This document shows positions 5,085 through 5,121 of a stretch of DNA of 5,121 bases, one piece after another (position 1 is the stretch's first letter; each line of letters starts with the position of its first letter). This DNA is from Methylomarinum sp. (GTDB taxonomy: Bacteria; Pseudomonadota; Gammaproteobacteria; Methylococcales; Methylomonadaceae): assembly GCA_013139755.1 (NCBI GenBank), contig WTAG01000459.1:1-5121 (forward strand), given 5' to 3'. The notes beneath the pieces are model-generated. The model searched no databases, was not told the origin of the DNA, and was given only the letters and a program-made list of their open reading frames with translations. The position numbers and the translations under genes were made by a program.

Positions 5085-5121
5085 GTTTTTGTTTATAAAT
5101 AAAAAAACCTTAAGCTGAGGA
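5085..5121. other. 3' flank of the propeller gene; possible edge of a convergent terminator
   Basis: After the TGA there is no complete hairpin. A run of seven A (5101-5107) followed by CCTTAAGCTGAGG would read on the minus strand as a short GC-containing segment followed by seven T, as at the end of a terminator for a convergent gene beyond the edge. The stem is too short inside the window to confirm. Confidence 0.25.

Overview
The window looks like AT-rich chromosomal DNA from a proteobacterium, most likely a gammaproteobacterium. The evidence is the gene content (GspG-like pseudopilins, a NarL/LuxR-type response regulator, a PQQ-linked beta-propeller) and a REP-like palindrome of the kind common in that group. 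The beta-propeller family belongs to PQQ-dependent alcohol oxidation, so a methylotroph or other alcohol oxidiser is a reasonable guess. No marker gene proves this.

Layout. The left 60% is a minus-strand block read from right to left: a 63-residue unrecognised protein (3081-2890), a large acidic pilin-like protein of 346 residues (2819-1779), a GspG-like pseudopilin of 184 residues (1469-915), and a third pilin-like protein that starts in an ATGA overlap at 918 and runs off the left edge. All three pilin-like proteins carry a short basic leader, a G|FTLLE processing site with Glu at mature position 5, and a hydrophobic N-terminal helix. No ATPase, platform protein or prepilin peptidase lies in the window, so the filament must use machinery encoded elsewhere.

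Between the large pilin and the GspG-like gene is a 309-base spacer with two terminator-like hairpins and competing inverted repeats. The second hairpin ends 47 bases before the next start codon. This looks like tandem or attenuating terminators that set how much of the two downstream pilin genes is made.

The divergent control region (3082-3465) holds three related palindromes with a 3-base centre (two share 16 identical bases), two further inverted repeats, and a REP-like element with a perfect 10-bp stem. To its right, on the plus strand, are a response regulator (best start GTG 3466) and, in an ATGA overlap, a secreted seven-bladed YVTN propeller of the PQQ-dependent-catabolism type. These two form a tight operon. 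The response regulator may also act on the palindromes in front of the pilin block, but this is only an inference from position.

Nothing here is a clear-cut new system. The best candidates for a second look are the structured leader before the GspG-like gene, the palindrome array, and the pairing of a large low-complexity pilin with a small unrecognised protein.
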